Assembly: GCF_005144415.1 (NCBI RefSeq)
Contig: NZ_SWJE01000015.1
Location: forward strand, 186,001 to 250,000
Source of the DNA: Trinickia terrae
GTDB lineage: Bacteria > Pseudomonadota > Gammaproteobacteria > Burkholderiales > Burkholderiaceae
Length of the DNA stretch: 64,000 bases
Direction: 5' to 3'
Below the pieces are notes generated by a model that saw only the letters and a list, made by a program, of their open reading frames with translations, did no database searches and was not told the origin of the DNA. This document shows, one piece after another, positions 1 through 8,848 of this stretch; position 1 is the stretch's first letter; each line of letters starts with the position of its first letter. A program made the position numbers and the translations under genes.

Positions 1-1631
1 AGCAGGAGCTGACCGGCCAGCGTCCGCCCGTCAGGACCGATCTCGTGTTCGACAGCGACTGGAACCTGAACGTCGGCCAGACGGCGAGCGGCTACTTCCA
101 GATCAAGCGCCGCGGCGGCGACCTGACGCTCGATACCGGGCGCGGCGTGGCGGCGCTCGGCATCACCGATATCGCCGCGCGTGCCGAGTTCGGCGAGGGC
201 CGGCGGCTTGCTGCCACGGTTCACGCGCAGGCGAGCCGCATCGGCATCGTCGAGGCGAACGTCGCCGTGCCGCTCACGCCGCGCGACGGCTTCCTCGCGA
301 TCGCCGAAGACGCGCCGCTCTCGGGCGCCGTGAACGCCGACGTGCCGTCGCTGACGACGACGGGTGGCCTGTTCGGCCCGAGCTACCTGCTTGCCGGCCA
401 TCTCGCGCTGAAGCTGACGGTCGCCGGCACGGCCAAGAAGCCGAGCCTGTCGGGGGCGCTCACGGGCGACGGCCTGTCCGCGACGCTCGTCGACCAGGGC
501 GTGCAGCTGAAGAACGGCGTGATCCGCATCGTGCTCTCGGAGAATCTCGTCGACTTCCAGAACGTCGAGTTCCATGGCGGCGACGGCACGCTGCGCGCCA
601 CGGGGCGCGTGCGCCTCGATAGCGCCAGCGACGAGCCCGATCTCACGGCGAGCATCGTCGCCGACAAGCTCGATCTGTTCGCCTCGCCCGACCGGCGGCT
701 GTCGCTCACCGGCAGCGCGACGGTGGCCAACGGCGGCACGGCGGGCATCGACATCAACGGCAAGTTCAAGGTCGACCGCGCGCTCTTCGACATGCCCGAG
801 CAGGCGGCGCCGCATCTCGGCGACGACGTCGTGATCGTGCGCTCGGACGGCACCGTGCGCGGCCAAGCGCAGGAAGCCGACCCGACCAACAAGCCGGTGG
901 GCCGCTTCGCGCCGCGCGCGAACGTCGACATCAACCTCGGCGACAACTTCCGCTTCCGCGGACAAGGCGCCGACCTCGGCTTGCGCGGCACGATCACGGC
1001 GCTGTCGGCGCCGAACATGCCGCTGCGCGCGGTCGGCAACGTGCGCGTGACCGAGGGCTCGACCTACACCTCCTTCGGCCGCAAGCTCGCGATCGAGAAC
1101 GGCTTCTTCACCTTCAACGGGCCGGTCGCTAACCCCGGCATCAACATCCTCGCGATGCGGCGCAACCAGGAGGTCGAGGCCGGCGTGCAGGTGACGGGGA
1201 CGATCCAGTCGCCGGTGGCGAAGCTCGTTTCGGAGCCGAACGTGCCGGACAACGAGAAGCTGTCGTGGCTGCTGTTCGGCCACGGCACCGACCAGGGCAA
1301 CAACCTGGGCCAGCAGAGCACGATGACGACGGCGCTCGCGCTGCTCGGCAGCGCGACGGGCAAGCGCGTCGCGCAGACCTTCGGGCTCGACGAGTTCTCG
1401 GTCGGCCGCAGCGACGTGGGGTTGACCGATCCGCAGGTGGTGATGGTGTCGAAGGCGATCAGCGAGCGGCTCGTGCTCGGCTACGAGCAAGGGCTGCAAA
1501 CGGCGAGCAATGCGTTCAAGGCGACGCTGAACCTGACGCGGTTCTGGTCGGTTTCCGCGTATGGCGGAACGTTCCAGGGGCTCGATCTGAACTATACGAA
1601 GCGGTTCGACAGTCTGTTTGGGGGGCGGTGA
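1..1631 (+). CDS. tamB: TamB, C-terminal part (5' end outside window)
   Basis: The reading frame is open from the first bases of the window, so this is the 3' part of a longer gene; the GTG at 45 is internal. The roughly 540 visible residues are the beta-rich, repetitive C-terminal region of TamB (DUF490 family), the inner-membrane-anchored periplasmic subunit that works with TamA in outer-membrane protein insertion and in phospholipid transport to the outer membrane. The conserved LSWLLFGHGTD segment, the following Gln/Ala-rich helix and the ending in a beta strand (LDLNYTKRFDSLFGGR) are typical of the family C-terminus. tamA would be expected just upstream but is not visible. A bidirectional terminator lies about 35 bp downstream and separates it from the convergent metG. 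Confidence 0.9.
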   Translation, partial: QELTGQRPPVRTDLVFDSDWNLNVGQTASGYFQIKRRGGDLTLDTGRGVAALGITDIAARAEFGEGRRLAATVHAQASRIGIVEANVAVPLTPRDGFLAIAEDAPLSGAVNADVPSLTTTGGLFGPSYLLAGHLALKLTVAGTAKKPSLSGALTGDGLSATLVDQGVQLKNGVIRIVLSENLVDFQNVEFHGGDGTLRATGRVRLDSASDEPDLTASIVADKLDLFASPDRRLSLTGSATVANGGTAGIDINGKFKVDRALFDMPEQAAPHLGDDVVIVRSDGTVRGQAQEADPTNKPVGRFAPRANVDINLGDNFRFRGQGADLGLRGTITALSAPNMPLRAVGNVRVTEGSTYTSFGRKLAIENGFFTFNGPVANPGINILAMRRNQEVEAGVQVTGTIQSPVAKLVSEPNVPDNEKLSWLLFGHGTDQGNNLGQQSTMTTALALLGSATGKRVAQTFGLDEFSVGRSDVGLTDPQVVMVSKAISERLVLGYEQGLQTASNAFKATLNLTRFWSVSAYGGTFQGLDLNYTKRFDSLFGGR

Positions 1632-1664
1632 GGCGGGGCTGCGCCGCGCTTCCCGGCTTCGAAA

Positions 1665-1698
1665 ACAAAAAAAGCACGCCGTTCAGAGCGTGCTTTTC
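1665..1698. terminator. Bidirectional intrinsic terminator between tamB and metG
   Basis: The arms AAAAGCACGC (1670-1679) and GCGTGCTTTT (1688-1697) pair perfectly around an 8-nt loop. There is an A-run on the left and a T-run on the right, so the hairpin can serve both convergent genes. Confidence 0.85.
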
Positions 1699-1733
1699 TC
1701 GAAGGCGGCCCGGATGCGGCCGCCGATTTTCTG

Positions 1734-1766
1734 CCGCCGGACCGCCGGATCGCCGGATCGCCGGAC
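1734..1766. repeat. Short tandem octamer repeat next to the metG stop codon
   Basis: About four tandem copies of a CGCCGGAT/C unit lie between the terminator and the metG stop codon. They are non-coding. A repeat this short could vary in copy number between strains, but no function is evident. Confidence 0.6.
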
Positions 1767-3917
1767 TTACTTCACCCGCATCCCCGGTTTCGCCCCGCTA
1801 TGCGGCTCGAGCACGTAAAGCCCCGGCTCGGCCTTCTCGTCCGCCGCCGACGCCGCGAGCACCATCCCTTCGGAGAGCCCGAACTTCATCTTGCGCGGCG
1901 CAAGGTTCGCGACCATCACGGTCAGCTTGCCGATCAAGTCTTCCGGACGATATGCCGACTTGATGCCCGAGAACACGTTGCGCGTCTTCTCTTCGCCGAC
2001 GTCGAGCGTGAGCTGCAGCAGCTTGTCCGATCCTTCGACCGCCTTGCAGTCGATGATCTTCGCGACGCGCAGGTCGATCTTCGCGAAATCGTCGATCGAG
2101 ATGCTGTCGGATTGATCGGCGCCGTCTTTCGCTTCGTTCGCTTTAGTGTCCTTGGCCTTCTTCCTGGCGTCCGCGGGGGCGGCGCTTGGCGTCGCTTGCA
2201 GCGAGTCGCGGTTGGCCGCGAGCAGCGCCTCGAGCTGCTTCGGATCGACGCGCGTCATCAAGTGCTGGTACGCGTTGATGCGGTGCTCGGCGGAGAGCGG
2301 TTTGCCGGCGTCGGCCCAGGTGAGCGGCTCGATGCCGAGAAACGCCTCGACGCCTCGCGCAAGCTGCGGCAGCACCGGCTTCAGCGCGAGCGACAGCAGG
2401 CGGAACGCCTCGATGCTGACACTGCACGTCTCGTGCAGCGCGACGGCATTGGCCGGGTCTTTCGCCTGGTCCCAGGGCTTGGCCGTGTCGACATACGCGT
2501 TGACGGCATCGGCGAGCTCCATCGTCTGGCGCAGCGCGCGGCCGTACTCGCGCGCTTCGTAGTGCGCCGCGATTTGAGGAATCGCCGTGCGCAGCGTGCC
2601 GAGCAGCGGGTGGTGCATCGCGCTCGCCTGGATGCGGCCGTCGAAGCGCTTGATGAGGAAACCCGCCGCGCGGCTCGCGATGTTCACGTACTTGCCTACG
2701 AGGTCGCTGTTCACGCGCGCCTGGAAGTCCTCGAGGCTGAGGTCGAGGTCTTCCATCGTGCTGTTGAGCTTCGCCGCGAAGTAGTAGCGCAGCCATTCGG
2801 GGTTCAAGCCGGTATCGATGTAGCTCTGCGCCGTGATGAAGGTGCCGCGCGACTTCGACATCTTCGCGCCGTCCACGGTCAAGAAGCCGTGCGCGAACAC
2901 GTTGGTCGGGGTGCGGTGGCCGGAGAACTCCAGCATCGCGGGCCAGAACAGCGTGTGGAAGTAGAGGATGTCCTTGCCGATGAAGTGGTACTGCTCGGTG
3001 GTCGAGCCTTGCTTGATCCACGCGTTGAAATCCAGGCCGAGGCGGTCGGCGAGGTTCTTGAAGCTCGCGTAGTAGCCGACCGGCGCGTCGAGCCACACAT
3101 AGAAGTACTTGCCGGGCGCGCCGGGGATCTCGAAGCCGAAGTAGGGCGCGTCGCGCGAGATGTCCCAGTCGGCGAGCTTCGCCTCGTCGGCCTCGCCGAG
3201 CCACTCGCGCATCTTGTTGGTCGCTTCCGGCTGCGCGAGGCCGCCTACCCAGCTGCGCAGGAAGTTCTCGCAGCGCGGGTCGGAGAGGCGGAAGAAGTAG
3301 TGTGTCGAGGTCTTGCGCACGGGCGTCGCGCCCGACACCACCGAGTACGGGTTCACCAGCTCGGTCGGCTGGTAGGTCGAGCCGCACACTTCGCAGTTGT
3401 CGCCGTATTGGTCTTTCGCGCCGCACTTCGGGCATTCGCCCTTGATGAAGCGGTCCGGCAGGAACATTTCCTTGACCGGGTCGTAGGCCTGCTCGATGTC
3501 GCGCGCCTCGATCAGCCCGGCTGCCTTGAGGGCGCCGTAGATCTCCTCGGAGAGCACGCGGGTTTCTTCGGTATCGGTCGAGTAGTAGTTGTCGAACGAC
3601 ACGCCGAAGCTGTCGAAATCGCGCTTGTGCTCCTTCCAGACGCGCTCGATCAGCGCCTTCGGCGTGATGCCCTCGCTTTCGGCGCGCAACATGATCGGTG
3701 TGCCGTGCGTATCGTCGGCGCCGACGTAGTAGACCTCGTGTCCGTGCATTCGCAGCGCGCGCACCCAGATGTCGGTCTGGATGTACTCGACCAGATGGCC
3801 GATGTGGATCTGTCCGTTCGCGTAGGGCAGGGCGGACGTGACGAGGATCTGGCGGCGGCTCGCGTTGCTCGCGGCCGCGCCGGCTTGCGCGTGGGAATCG
3901 GTGGAGGCTGCTGTCAT
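1767..3917 (-). CDS. metG: Methionyl-tRNA synthetase
   Basis: 716 aa, long MetG1 type. It charges tRNA-Met with methionine in the cytoplasm. The class-I signature appears as [11 protein letters not shown] near the N-terminus and GAKMSKSRG in the middle. Between them is a zinc knuckle (CPKCGAK...CEVCGS). The C-terminal ~110 residues ([12 protein letters not shown]...) are an EMAPII/Trbp111-like tRNA-binding domain, joined by a Lys/Ala-rich linker ([18 protein letters not shown]). The frame is open further upstream, but the translated extension is Arg/Ala-rich and non-homologous. The ATG at 3917 gives the expected MTAAST... start just ahead of the catalytic domain. It converges with tamB and follows the porin remnant on the same strand. 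Confidence 0.96.
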   Translation of the reverse strand: MTAASTDSHAQAGAAASNASRRQILVTSALPYANGQIHIGHLVEYIQTDIWVRALRMHGHEVYYVGADDTHGTPIMLRAESEGITPKALIERVWKEHKRDFDSFGVSFDNYYSTDTEETRVLSEEIYGALKAAGLIEARDIEQAYDPVKEMFLPDRFIKGECPKCGAKDQYGDNCEVCGSTYQPTELVNPYSVVSGATPVRKTSTHYFFRLSDPRCENFLRSWVGGLAQPEATNKMREWLGEADEAKLADWDISRDAPYFGFEIPGAPGKYFYVWLDAPVGYYASFKNLADRLGLDFNAWIKQGSTTEQYHFIGKDILYFHTLFWPAMLEFSGHRTPTNVFAHGFLTVDGAKMSKSRGTFITAQSYIDTGLNPEWLRYYFAAKLNSTMEDLDLSLEDFQARVNSDLVGKYVNIASRAAGFLIKRFDGRIQASAMHHPLLGTLRTAIPQIAAHYEAREYGRALRQTMELADAVNAYVDTAKPWDQAKDPANAVALHETCSVSIEAFRLLSLALKPVLPQLARGVEAFLGIEPLTWADAGKPLSAEHRINAYQHLMTRVDPKQLEALLAANRDSLQATPSAAPADARKKAKDTKANEAKDGADQSDSISIDDFAKIDLRVAKIIDCKAVEGSDKLLQLTLDVGEEKTRNVFSGIKSAYRPEDLIGKLTVMVANLAPRKMKFGLSEGMVLAASAADEKAEPGLYVLEPHSGAKPGMRVK

Positions 3918-4038
3918 GGGGATTTCGTAGGACTGCGGGGGAAAAGAGTATTCGATTCTAGCAGGCGCGCGGGCGGCGGGCGCGGGGCGGGGAGCGGCCA
4001 AAGGACCTGCCCGGGTTGGCCGGCAGGACAGGTCTCGC

Positions 4039-4533
4039 TCAGAAGCGATGCCGGATGCCGAGATTCGCCCGCGCCTGCGACGGCCCGCCCGCGTCGACGC
4101 TGGTCGCGCCGACCGCGCCTTGCGCCGCGCCGAGCCCGTTGCTGCCGCTCGCATGTGTGTAGCCGAGCACGCCGTAAAGGTCGGTGCGCTTGCCGAGCGC
4201 ATGGGCGCCGGCCAGGCTGACCTGGCGATAGCGCGCCGACGAGTCGCCGGACGCCTTGAGGAAGTTGTCGCCGAGTTCCATCAGCACGGCTGCCGTAGCT
4301 TGCCAGACGCCGTACACCGGCGCGTTGCGGTAGACCTGCGTGCGCGTGAAGCGCGAGGCGGCGTCGGCGGCGTAGCGCGAATCGCTGTAGTAGCCGCCGA
4401 GCGTGACATCGGAGAACGCGTAGTTCGCCGCGACGCGGACGATATCGATCGATTTCGCGGACGCATACGCGGCGTTGACCGCGCTGTTGAAGAGCGAATC
4501 CGCGCTGGATGCGCCCCGCGTTTCTCGAACCAC
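4039..4533 (-). pseudogene. 3' fragment of a Gram-negative porin gene
   Basis: About 160 codons of the C-terminal half of a Burkholderia-type trimeric porin remain: beta-strand repeats such as IVRVAANYAF, DVTLGGYYSDSRYA and [12 protein letters not shown], ending in the porin C-terminal signature GIRHRF. The signal peptide, N-terminal strands and constriction loop are missing; complete porins are about 350-390 aa, as in the intact gene at 36365-37462. The first residues (MVRETRGASS) are not porin-like and come from the neighbouring membrane-protein fragment read in another frame, which puts the join near 4500-4520. It has no promoter or ribosome binding site of its own and is unlikely to make a functional pore. 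Confidence 0.8.
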
Positions 4534-4576
4534 GCGAGCAGTAGCGGGCCCGCACCCAGCGCCGGCAACAGGAACA

Positions 4577-4837
4577 TCAGCCGGCGGGTACTTGCGCGGC
4601 GAGCACGATCATGCAGATGCCGATGCACCAGATCACCTGGAGCCAGAGCGTCCTGGGCGGAAACTCGGCGGTCCAGGCGAAGCAGACGAAGGCCGGTTCG
4701 AGCACGACCAGGAACAGACCGCGCTTCAGGAGGAAGACCGAGGTTTCCCGCGGCGTGTGCCGCTGTCCGTACAGATAGGCGGACAGGCCCGTCAGGACGA
4801 CGAACACGGGGTGCGGCTTATTGAGAATAGTTCTCAT
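4577..4837 (-). pseudogene. Fragment of a DUF1624/heparan-alpha-glucosaminide acyltransferase-like membrane protein
   Basis: 86 codons (PVFVVLTGLSAYLYGQ..., LLKRGLFLVVLEPAF..., LQVIWCIGICMIVLA) match the central transmembrane part of DUF1624 (COG3503-type) membrane acyltransferases, which are normally about 350-400 aa. The fragment starts abruptly without the N-terminal helix and stops at 4577. A hydrophobic peptide resembling a further membrane segment (MFLLPALGAGPLLLAW) continues in another frame as far as the porin remnant, so frameshift plus deletion is likely. A Fur-box-like palindrome covers the apparent start codon. The family call rests on remembered sequence patterns. That this is a gene remnant is more certain than the exact family. 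Confidence 0.6.
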
Positions 4838-4838
4838 T
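4820..4838. promoter_or_regulatory. Fur-box-like palindrome
   Basis: TGAGAATAGTTCTCA (4822-4836) is a perfect 6-3-6 inverted repeat with flanking AT pairs, close to the aaTGAGAATNNTTCTCAtt form of Fur boxes in proteobacteria. It overlaps the apparent ATG of the membrane-protein fragment, so in its present place it probably controls no intact gene. It may be left over from a deleted iron-regulated gene. Confidence 0.5.
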
Positions 4839-4910
4839 GGCCGGGCGGGGGGAGATTATCCACCGCCGGTAGACAGGTCGGACTGCGGCGCATCGCCGGG
4901 AAGCGAACGG

Positions 4911-4940
4911 GCAAAAAAAACCGGGGCTATGGCCCCGGAG
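4911..4940 (-). terminator. Intrinsic terminator of the OmpA-like lipoprotein gene
   Basis: On the minus strand, the stem CCGGGGC/GCCCCGG (4921-4938, TATG/CATA loop) is followed by eight T residues (A-run at 4913-4920 on the plus strand). It lies about 165 bp downstream of the stop codon at 5104. Confidence 0.85.
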
Positions 4941-5103
4941 CAACAACGACAAGAGGAGAATGGTGACGCGGCCGCATCAGCAGTCGCGTACCGTATAGAA
5001 AGACAGCGAAATTTCCGCCGAGTTCGAAATTTTTTTGATCTGTCTACCGCGAGGTTTTGGACGCCTTGCCCGGCGGGCCGAGGAACCGTTTCGAATCAAG
5101 CCT

Positions 5104-5769
5104 TTATTGATACTGCGGCGCTTGACCGTGCTGGGCCGTCGCGCGCAGGTAGATCTCGACGCGGCGGTTCTGGGCGCGGCCGGCATCGGTGTTGTTGTCC
5201 GCGATCGGGTTGGCAGGACCCATGCCCTGCGACGAGAGCCGCGCCGGCAGCACGCCGCGCTGGTTCAGGAAGGTTATGACGCTCTGCGCGCGGTTCTGCG
5301 ACAACGTCATGTTGTATTGCTGGGTGCCGGTGCTGTCCGTATAGCCGATCACTTGCGCGATCAGCTCAGGGTTCTGCTGCATCGTCTGCGCGACCGTGTC
5401 GAGCACTGGAGCGAACGACTGCTTGATCGCGTAGCTGTCCGTGTCGAACGAGATCGAGCTCGGAATGTTGACCTTGAGCGAGCCGTCCGGCTGCTCGGTG
5501 ACCTGCGCACCGGTGCCCTTGGTCGCGCCCGAGAGCTTGTTGTGGATCGCCTGCCAGTTGTAGCCCGTGATGCCGCCTACCGCCGCGCCCGCGGCCGCGC
5601 CGATCGCCGCACCCTTGCCGCCGCCGAAGATCGCGCCGAGGCCGGCGCCCACGGCCGCGCCGGTACCCGTGCCGACCGCGGTGTTGGTCCCTTGCTGGGT
5701 CGCACAGCCGCCGAGCAGCGCGCCGGCTACGACGAAAACGGTCAGGCGGGTCATGATTTTTGCGTTCAT
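5104..5769 (-). CDS. OmpA-family lipoprotein with glycine-zipper segment
   Basis: 221 aa. The start at 5769 has a good ribosome binding site (GGAGAGGA, about 7 nt upstream) and gives a lipoprotein signal with lipobox LLGGC. Residues ~30-75 form a Gly/Ala-rich glycine zipper (GAAVGAGLGAIFGGGKGAA...), typical of the YfiB/YiaD class. Residues ~105-215 are an OmpA-like peptidoglycan-binding domain with the signature IGYTDSTGTQQYN...LSQNRAQSV and the final NRRVEIYL. The expected role is an outer-membrane lipoprotein that tethers to peptidoglycan. It is monocistronic, with its own terminator, and divergent from apbC. Confidence 0.9.
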   Translation of the reverse strand: MNAKIMTRLTVFVVAGALLGGCATQQGTNTAVGTGTGAAVGAGLGAIFGGGKGAAIGAAAGAAVGGITGYNWQAIHNKLSGATKGTGAQVTEQPDGSLKVNIPSSISFDTDSYAIKQSFAPVLDTVAQTMQQNPELIAQVIGYTDSTGTQQYNMTLSQNRAQSVITFLNQRGVLPARLSSQGMGPANPIADNNTDAGRAQNRRVEIYLRATAQHGQAPQYQ

Positions 5770-6085
5770 ATGCGAATCCTCTCCAGTGAACGTGTTGGCA
5801 AGCCGGCCCGTGCGGACTGGCTCGTATCGGGTGCTTGCCGTGATGCGCGGCAAGCACCCGGATGAAGAAAGGTCTTCCGGCGGCGCTTACCCCGAGCCAC
5901 TACAATGACGAATGGCGCGGCAGCGATGCGGCCCTATAGCTTGCAGCCGGCGAAGGTTGCCCGGCAAGTCGATTTTTGGCAATGGTGAGCAACAGATTCT
6001 TTCAATTTTTCAAGTTCGCAGGCACGCGCTCCCCGCCCCTGGCGACGGCGAGCGGCAGCCGCGAACAAATCCCCTCGGAGTTTCG
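5770..6085. promoter_or_regulatory. Divergent intergenic region, OmpA lipoprotein / apbC
   Basis: 316 bp without a convincing gene. It must hold both divergent promoters. A TACAAT hexamer at 5901-5906 could be a -10 for apbC, but no good -35 is seen. The last ~100 bp before apbC are AT-richer than the surroundings (CAATTTTTCAAG near 6003). Confidence 0.4.
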
Positions 6086-7174
6086 ATGAGCATTGATCGG
6101 GCATTGGTCGACGCCGCGCTGGCCGCCGTCATTGACCCCAACACGGGCCGTTCGTTCGCGGCCGACAGAGGCGTGAAGAACGTGGCGATCGACGGCTCGA
6201 CCGTCACCGTCGACGTCGTGCTCGGCTATCCCGCGGTCACTCAGTACCGGGCCGTGCGCGCGCTCGTGGAGGAGGCGCTGCGGCAGGTGCCCGGCGTCGC
6301 CGAGGCGCGCGTGGCGGTGTCGCAATCGATCGCCGCGCATACGGTGCAGCCCGGCGTGAAATTGTTGCCGAACGTCAAGAACATCGTCGCGGTCGCGTCG
6401 GGCAAGGGCGGCGTCGGCAAGAGCACGACCGCGGTCAACCTGGCGCTCGCGCTGGCGGACGAAGGCGCCTCGGTGGGCATTCTCGACGCCGACATCTATG
6501 GCCCGTCGCTGCCGATGATGCTCGGCATCGAGGGGCGCCCCGAGTCGCCGGACGGCCAGTCGATGAACCCGCTCGTCGGCCACGGCGTGCAGGCGAACTC
6601 GATCGGCTTTCTGATCGAGCAGGACAACCCGATGGTCTGGCGCGGCCCGATGGCGACCTCGGCGCTCGAGCAGCTCCTGCGGCAGACCAACTGGAAGGCC
6701 CTCGACTACCTGATCGTCGACATGCCGCCCGGCACCGGCGATATTCAATTGACGCTCTCCCAGCGCGTGCCGGTGACGGGCGCGGTGATCGTCACGACGC
6801 CGCAGGACATCGCGCTCCTCGATGCGAAGAAGGGTCTCAAGATGTTCGAGAAGGTCGGCATTCCGATTCTCGGCATCGTCGAGAACATGAGCATCCATAT
6901 CTGCTCGAACTGCGGCCACGAAGAGCACATCTTCGGCGCGGGCGGCGGCGAGCGCATGGCCAAGGACTACGGCGTCGAGGTGCTCGGCAGCCTGCCGCTC
7001 GACATCGCGATCCGCGAGCAGGCGGACGGCGGGAATCCGAGCGTCGTCGCCGACCCGGGCGGACGCGTCGCCGAGATCTACCGTTCGATCGCGCGCAAGG
7101 TGGCCATCCACATCGCCGAGCGCGCGCGCGACATGTCGTCGAAATTCCCGACCATCGTGGTTCAGAACACCTGA
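6086..7174 (+). CDS. apbC: Mrp/NBP35-family Fe-S cluster carrier ATPase ApbC
   Basis: 362 aa. It is a cytosolic P-loop ATPase that binds and hands over [4Fe-4S] clusters to apo-proteins. The N-terminal ~90 residues form a MIP18/DUF59-like domain (VDAALAAVIDPNTG...). A deviant Walker A GKGGVGKST follows, then the Mrp signature (DADIYGPSLPMMLG), VDMPPGTGDIQLTL and the CxxC cluster-binding motif (CSNCGHEEHIFG). The ATG at 6086, preceded by CGGAG, gives the family N-terminus; the frame is open further upstream but that part is non-homologous. It is followed by the nested repeat element. Confidence 0.95.
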   Translation: MSIDRALVDAALAAVIDPNTGRSFAADRGVKNVAIDGSTVTVDVVLGYPAVTQYRAVRALVEEALRQVPGVAEARVAVSQSIAAHTVQPGVKLLPNVKNIVAVASGKGGVGKSTTAVNLALALADEGASVGILDADIYGPSLPMMLGIEGRPESPDGQSMNPLVGHGVQANSIGFLIEQDNPMVWRGPMATSALEQLLRQTNWKALDYLIVDMPPGTGDIQLTLSQRVPVTGAVIVTTPQDIALLDAKKGLKMFEKVGIPILGIVENMSIHICSNCGHEEHIFGAGGGERMAKDYGVEVLGSLPLDIAIREQADGGNPSVVADPGGRVAEIYRSIARKVAIHIAERARDMSSKFPTIVVQNT

Positions 7175-7332
7175 AGCGGAGCGCGCCTCAAGCAGGCCGC
7201 AAGCTTGGCGGTCCGGCGCTCCGGGGCCCCGTCGGCGCGGGCCTGGCCGTGTTTTTCGCACGGCCTGTCGCGGTATGATGTCGGCTTCGCTAAGTCTGGC
7301 GGGGCGGTCGCAGGGGCGGCCGCCGGCCGGCC

Positions 7333-7456
7333 GCTTTGCATGGGATCAGAGTAAGCGCTCTGCATGGGACCAGAGTAAGCGCTAAAGCGCTAACTCTGGT
7401 CGACAGCTAAAGCGCTAACTCTGGTCGACAGCTAAAGCGCTAACTCTGATCGACAG
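7333..7456 (+). repeat. Nested dispersed palindromic element (about 50-bp family)
   Basis: Left arms GATCAGAGTAAGCGCT (7344-7359) and GACCAGAGTAAGCGC (7368-7382) are followed by three right arms of the type AGCGCTAACTCTGRTCGACAG at 7386-7406, 7411-7431 and 7436-7456, with a 25-bp period. The outer pair carries GATC...GATC and the inner ones GACC...GGTC, so each arm matches its own partner. Single copies of the same element are at 29026-29075 and 43495-43544. The 3' end runs straight into the ribosome binding site of the SodC-like gene. Confidence 0.85.
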
Positions 7457-7464
7457 AGGATCGC

Positions 7465-8007
7465 ATGAAACAACGAATCGACGGGCAGGCGATGGAGCGC
7501 TTTATCGTCCTGGTTGCCGTCAGCCTGCTTGGCGTGGCGCTCTCGGGCTGCACCGCCTTCTTCGGCACCCACGAAAAACGCGCGGAGGCGCAATTGCTGC
7601 CGACCGTGGGCAACACGGCGCGCGGCACGGTTACCTTCATCGAGCGCTCGGACGGCGTCCAGGTGACCTACAACCTCGCGGGGCTCCCGCCGAACAGCGA
7701 CCATGCGCTGCAAATCCATGAGCGCGGCGACTGCAATGCCGCCGACGGCTCGAGCGCGGGCCGCGTGTTCGCGCCCGCGGCGGACGAATTGAGGTCCGGT
7801 GTGCGCGTCGAGGGCGATCTCGGCAACATTCACGCGGACGCCAACGGCGTGACCTCGGGCTTCATCGTCGCCCCGGACGTCTCGCTCGACGGCGTGCGCT
7901 CGGTCCTGTCGCGCTCGGTTTTGATCCACCGCGATCCGAGCGACCCCTACGCGTTCCCCGCGCACGGCGCGGGCCCCGCGCTCGCGTGCGGGCCGATCAA
8001 GCAATGA
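7465..8007 (+). CDS. SodC-like lipoprotein lacking most Cu/Zn ligands
   Basis: 180 aa. The lipobox LLGVALSGC near residue 29 marks an outer-membrane or periplasmic lipoprotein. The rest follows the Cu/Zn superoxide dismutase fold: RGTVTF, LAGLPPNSDHALQIHERGDC, DGSSAG, GDLGNI, SVLIH and the closing LACGPI. Compared with SodC, the first Cu His of HxH is Gln (LQIH), the bridging His after GSSAG is Val (AGRVF), and both zinc His residues before GDL are missing. Only two Cu-site His and the GDL Asp remain. The two disulfide Cys are kept. Dismutase activity is therefore unlikely; a structural or metal-sensing role is conjecture. The ribosome binding site AGAGGA directly follows the palindromic element. 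Confidence 0.8.
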   Translation: MKQRIDGQAMERFIVLVAVSLLGVALSGCTAFFGTHEKRAEAQLLPTVGNTARGTVTFIERSDGVQVTYNLAGLPPNSDHALQIHERGDCNAADGSSAGRVFAPAADELRSGVRVEGDLGNIHADANGVTSGFIVAPDVSLDGVRSVLSRSVLIHRDPSDPYAFPAHGAGPALACGPIKQ

Positions 8008-8184
8008 GCCGGCGCGCCGCCTGCGCCCATCCGGCCGCAGTGCGGCTTTCACGGCAGCACCTTCGCGATCGCGTAAAATAACGGCCTTTCGTCCCCGGTT
8101 GGCCGCCAGTGCCTGATTCGACGCACAAGTGCACGCGCCGCCTTCGAACCCTTTCTCGTCACGCAGCGTTCTTCAGGTCCCTTC

Positions 8185-8754
8185 ATGGCCATCAAATCTG
8201 ACAAATGGATTCGGCGCATGGCCGAACAGCACAAGATGATCGAGCCGTTCGTGCGCGATCAGGTCCGCGCTTCCGAGGACGGCCGCAAGATCGTCAGCTA
8301 CGGCACGTCGAGCTACGGCTACGACATCCGCTGCGCCGACGAATTCAAGATCTTCACCAACATCAACTCGACGATCGTCGATCCGAAGAATTTCGACGAG
8401 AAGTCGTTTGTCGATTTCAAGGGCGACGTCTGCATCATCCCGCCCAACTCGTTCGCGCTGGCGCGCACGGTGGAGTACTTCCGCATTCCGCGCAACGTGC
8501 TCACGGTCTGCCTCGGCAAGTCGACTTATGCGCGCTGCGGGATCATCGTGAACGTCACGCCGTTCGAACCGGAGTGGGAAGGCTACGTCACGCTCGAATT
8601 CTCGAATACGACACCTTTGCCTGCGAAAATCTACGCGAACGAGGGCGTGGCTCAAGTCCTCTTCTTCGAAAGCGACGAAGTGTGCGACGTGTCGTACGCG
8701 GACCGCGGCGGTAAATACCAGGGGCAGCACGGCGTCACGCTGCCCAAGACGTAA
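8185..8754 (+). CDS. dcd: dCTP deaminase
   Basis: 189 aa, the normal length for this family. It deaminates dCTP to dUTP, feeding dTMP synthesis in the cytoplasm. The signatures are [11 protein letters not shown] near the N-terminus, the active-site segment [26 protein letters not shown] (catalytic Glu in the TLEF strand, Arg in YARCG) and the C-terminal [19 protein letters not shown] that closes over substrate. An A/T-rich TAAAAT at 8074-8079 may be its -10. The apbC-dcd-decarboxylase neighbourhood is the normal chromosomal arrangement in Burkholderia as I know it. Confidence 0.96.
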   Translation: MAIKSDKWIRRMAEQHKMIEPFVRDQVRASEDGRKIVSYGTSSYGYDIRCADEFKIFTNINSTIVDPKNFDEKSFVDFKGDVCIIPPNSFALARTVEYFRIPRNVLTVCLGKSTYARCGIIVNVTPFEPEWEGYVTLEFSNTTPLPAKIYANEGVAQVLFFESDEVCDVSYADRGGKYQGQHGVTLPKT

Positions 8755-8848
8755 CGGACCCCAACTCACCACCGGCTATTCGGGTGACCGCTGAGCAAGA
8801 GGGAGATCGACCCCGGGCCAGCGGTCCTTGTTTTTGGAGATTCGCCCC

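Noticed and set aside
1800-4220. 806-codon open frame on the plus strand opposite metG
   Set aside because: It is a high-GC mirror of metG with Arg/Val/Leu-rich composition and no family motif; metG on the other strand has all catalytic signatures.
7333-7456. Possible CRISPR-like array (three 25-bp-spaced repeats)
   Set aside because: Repeats are right arms of nested palindromes with no unique spacers and no cas genes; the Cas2-like protein at 43.6 kb is far away and alone.
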